From positions 1 to 5,740 of the forward strand of contig JASFBJ010000233.1 in the NCBI GenBank assembly GCA_030149585.1: 5,740 bases of DNA, given 5' to 3'. The notes beneath the pieces were generated by a model. That model was not told the origin of the DNA. It saw only the letters and a program-made list of their open reading frames with translations, and did no database searches. A program made the translations under genes and the position numbers. Below, piece by piece: positions 5,319 to 5,740 of the stretch (position 1 is its first letter; every line of letters begins with the position of its first letter). The stretch is from Desulfobacterales bacterium (GTDB lineage: Bacteria > Desulfobacterota > Desulfobacteria > Desulfobacterales > JASFBJ01).

Positions 5319-5740
5319 TTAGCTCTTTGGTCTGTTTACAATCACCATAAGAGCAGGTGCAATAAAATAGTCAGCGAGCAGCGCCAGAATAATTGCCAGG
5401 CCGGTCAGAAAACCGAAATGAATAAGATTATTCATAGTAGCAAACATGAAAATAAAAAACCCGATGGACAGCACACAGGATGTCACCAGCATTGCCCTGC
5501 CGGTTGTATGCAAGGTTTCCATGACAGCTAATTTTGCATCTTTGCTTTCTTCAAAATACCTTCTGAAATTATGCATAAAATGGATTGTATCATCCACTGC
5601 AAGGCCGATGGCGATATTGCCAACCAGCATGGTGAAAAGGTTCATGGGTATGTTTACCCATCCCATAATACCGAGGGTAATAATAGGCGCAAGATTGGGC
5701 GCCATGCTGAGAAGGCCGATTTTAATATGCCCGATAAGGA
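5319..5740 (-). CDS. C-terminal part of a second RND/MMPL-family exporter (cut by window edge)
   Basis: The frame is open to the window edge and gives about 140 residues, starting L-I-G-H-I-K-I-G-L-L-S-M. They cover the last membrane bundle of an RND exporter: A-P-N-L-A-P, then AVDDTIHFMHNFRRYF with the paired proton-relay aspartates (codons at 5594-5589), then L-H-T-T-G-R-A-M-L-V-T-S and two closing helices ending V-N-R-P-K-S. By eye roughly two thirds of residues match the end of the exporter at 5095-2675, with one single-residue gap, so the two are tandem paralogues. An ATG at 5705 is internal, not a start. There is a 223-nt gap to the next gene. It could form a heteromeric pump with its neighbour or be an independent pump; the sequence does not decide. 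Confidence 0.9.
   Translation of the reverse strand, partial: LIGHIKIGLLSMAPNLAPIITLGIMGWVNIPMNLFTMLVGNIAIGLAVDDTIHFMHNFRRYFEESKDAKLAVMETLHTTGRAMLVTSCVLSIGFFIFMFATMNNLIHFGFLTGLAIILALLADYFIAPALMVIVNRPKS

Overview
The window looks like chromosomal DNA from a Gram-negative bacterium, most likely a Desulfobacterota-type (deltaproteobacterial) lineage. The grounds are the gene set (RND exporter, LolA-like periplasmic protein, DUF1302-type outer-membrane barrel), the protein style, and short degenerate GAAACTTGAAAC repeats between genes. The lineage is an inference; no marker gene is present.

Layout: everything substantial reads on the minus strand, so the operon runs from right to left. (1) 5740-5319: C-terminal end of an RND/MMPL-family exporter that begins outside the window. 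(2) 5318-5096: non-coding gap with a purine-rich stretch, a short repeat and a candidate promoter carrying a perfect 14-bp palindrome. (3) 5095-2675: a second, paralogous RND exporter whose reading frame is broken twice. Its ends share one frame, while the middle ~800 nt is in another. (4) 2673-1843: LolA-like 'outer membrane lipoprotein-sorting' protein, with its ribosome-binding site inside the end of the RND gene. (5) 1808-282: DUF1302-family outer-membrane beta-barrel with three acidic repeats of 20 residues after the signal peptide. (6) 281-1: no intact gene. It holds an inverted repeat, a tRNA-like stretch and, on the plus strand, a decayed C-terminus of a sensor histidine kinase.

Together the minus-strand genes look like a complete envelope-crossing route: inner-membrane RND pump, soluble periplasmic lipid/lipoprotein-carrier-like protein, and outer-membrane barrel. 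A hydrophobic or lipid cargo is plausible, but nothing in the sequence names it.

The main oddity is the RND gene at 5095-2675. One break is at a run of eight T. The other lies in an overlap that contains a GGGTTTA heptamer, a 6-nt spacer and a 6-bp stem-loop, which is the textbook layout of a programmed -1 frameshift. Sequencing error or recent gene decay explains the same facts, and the sequence alone cannot decide.
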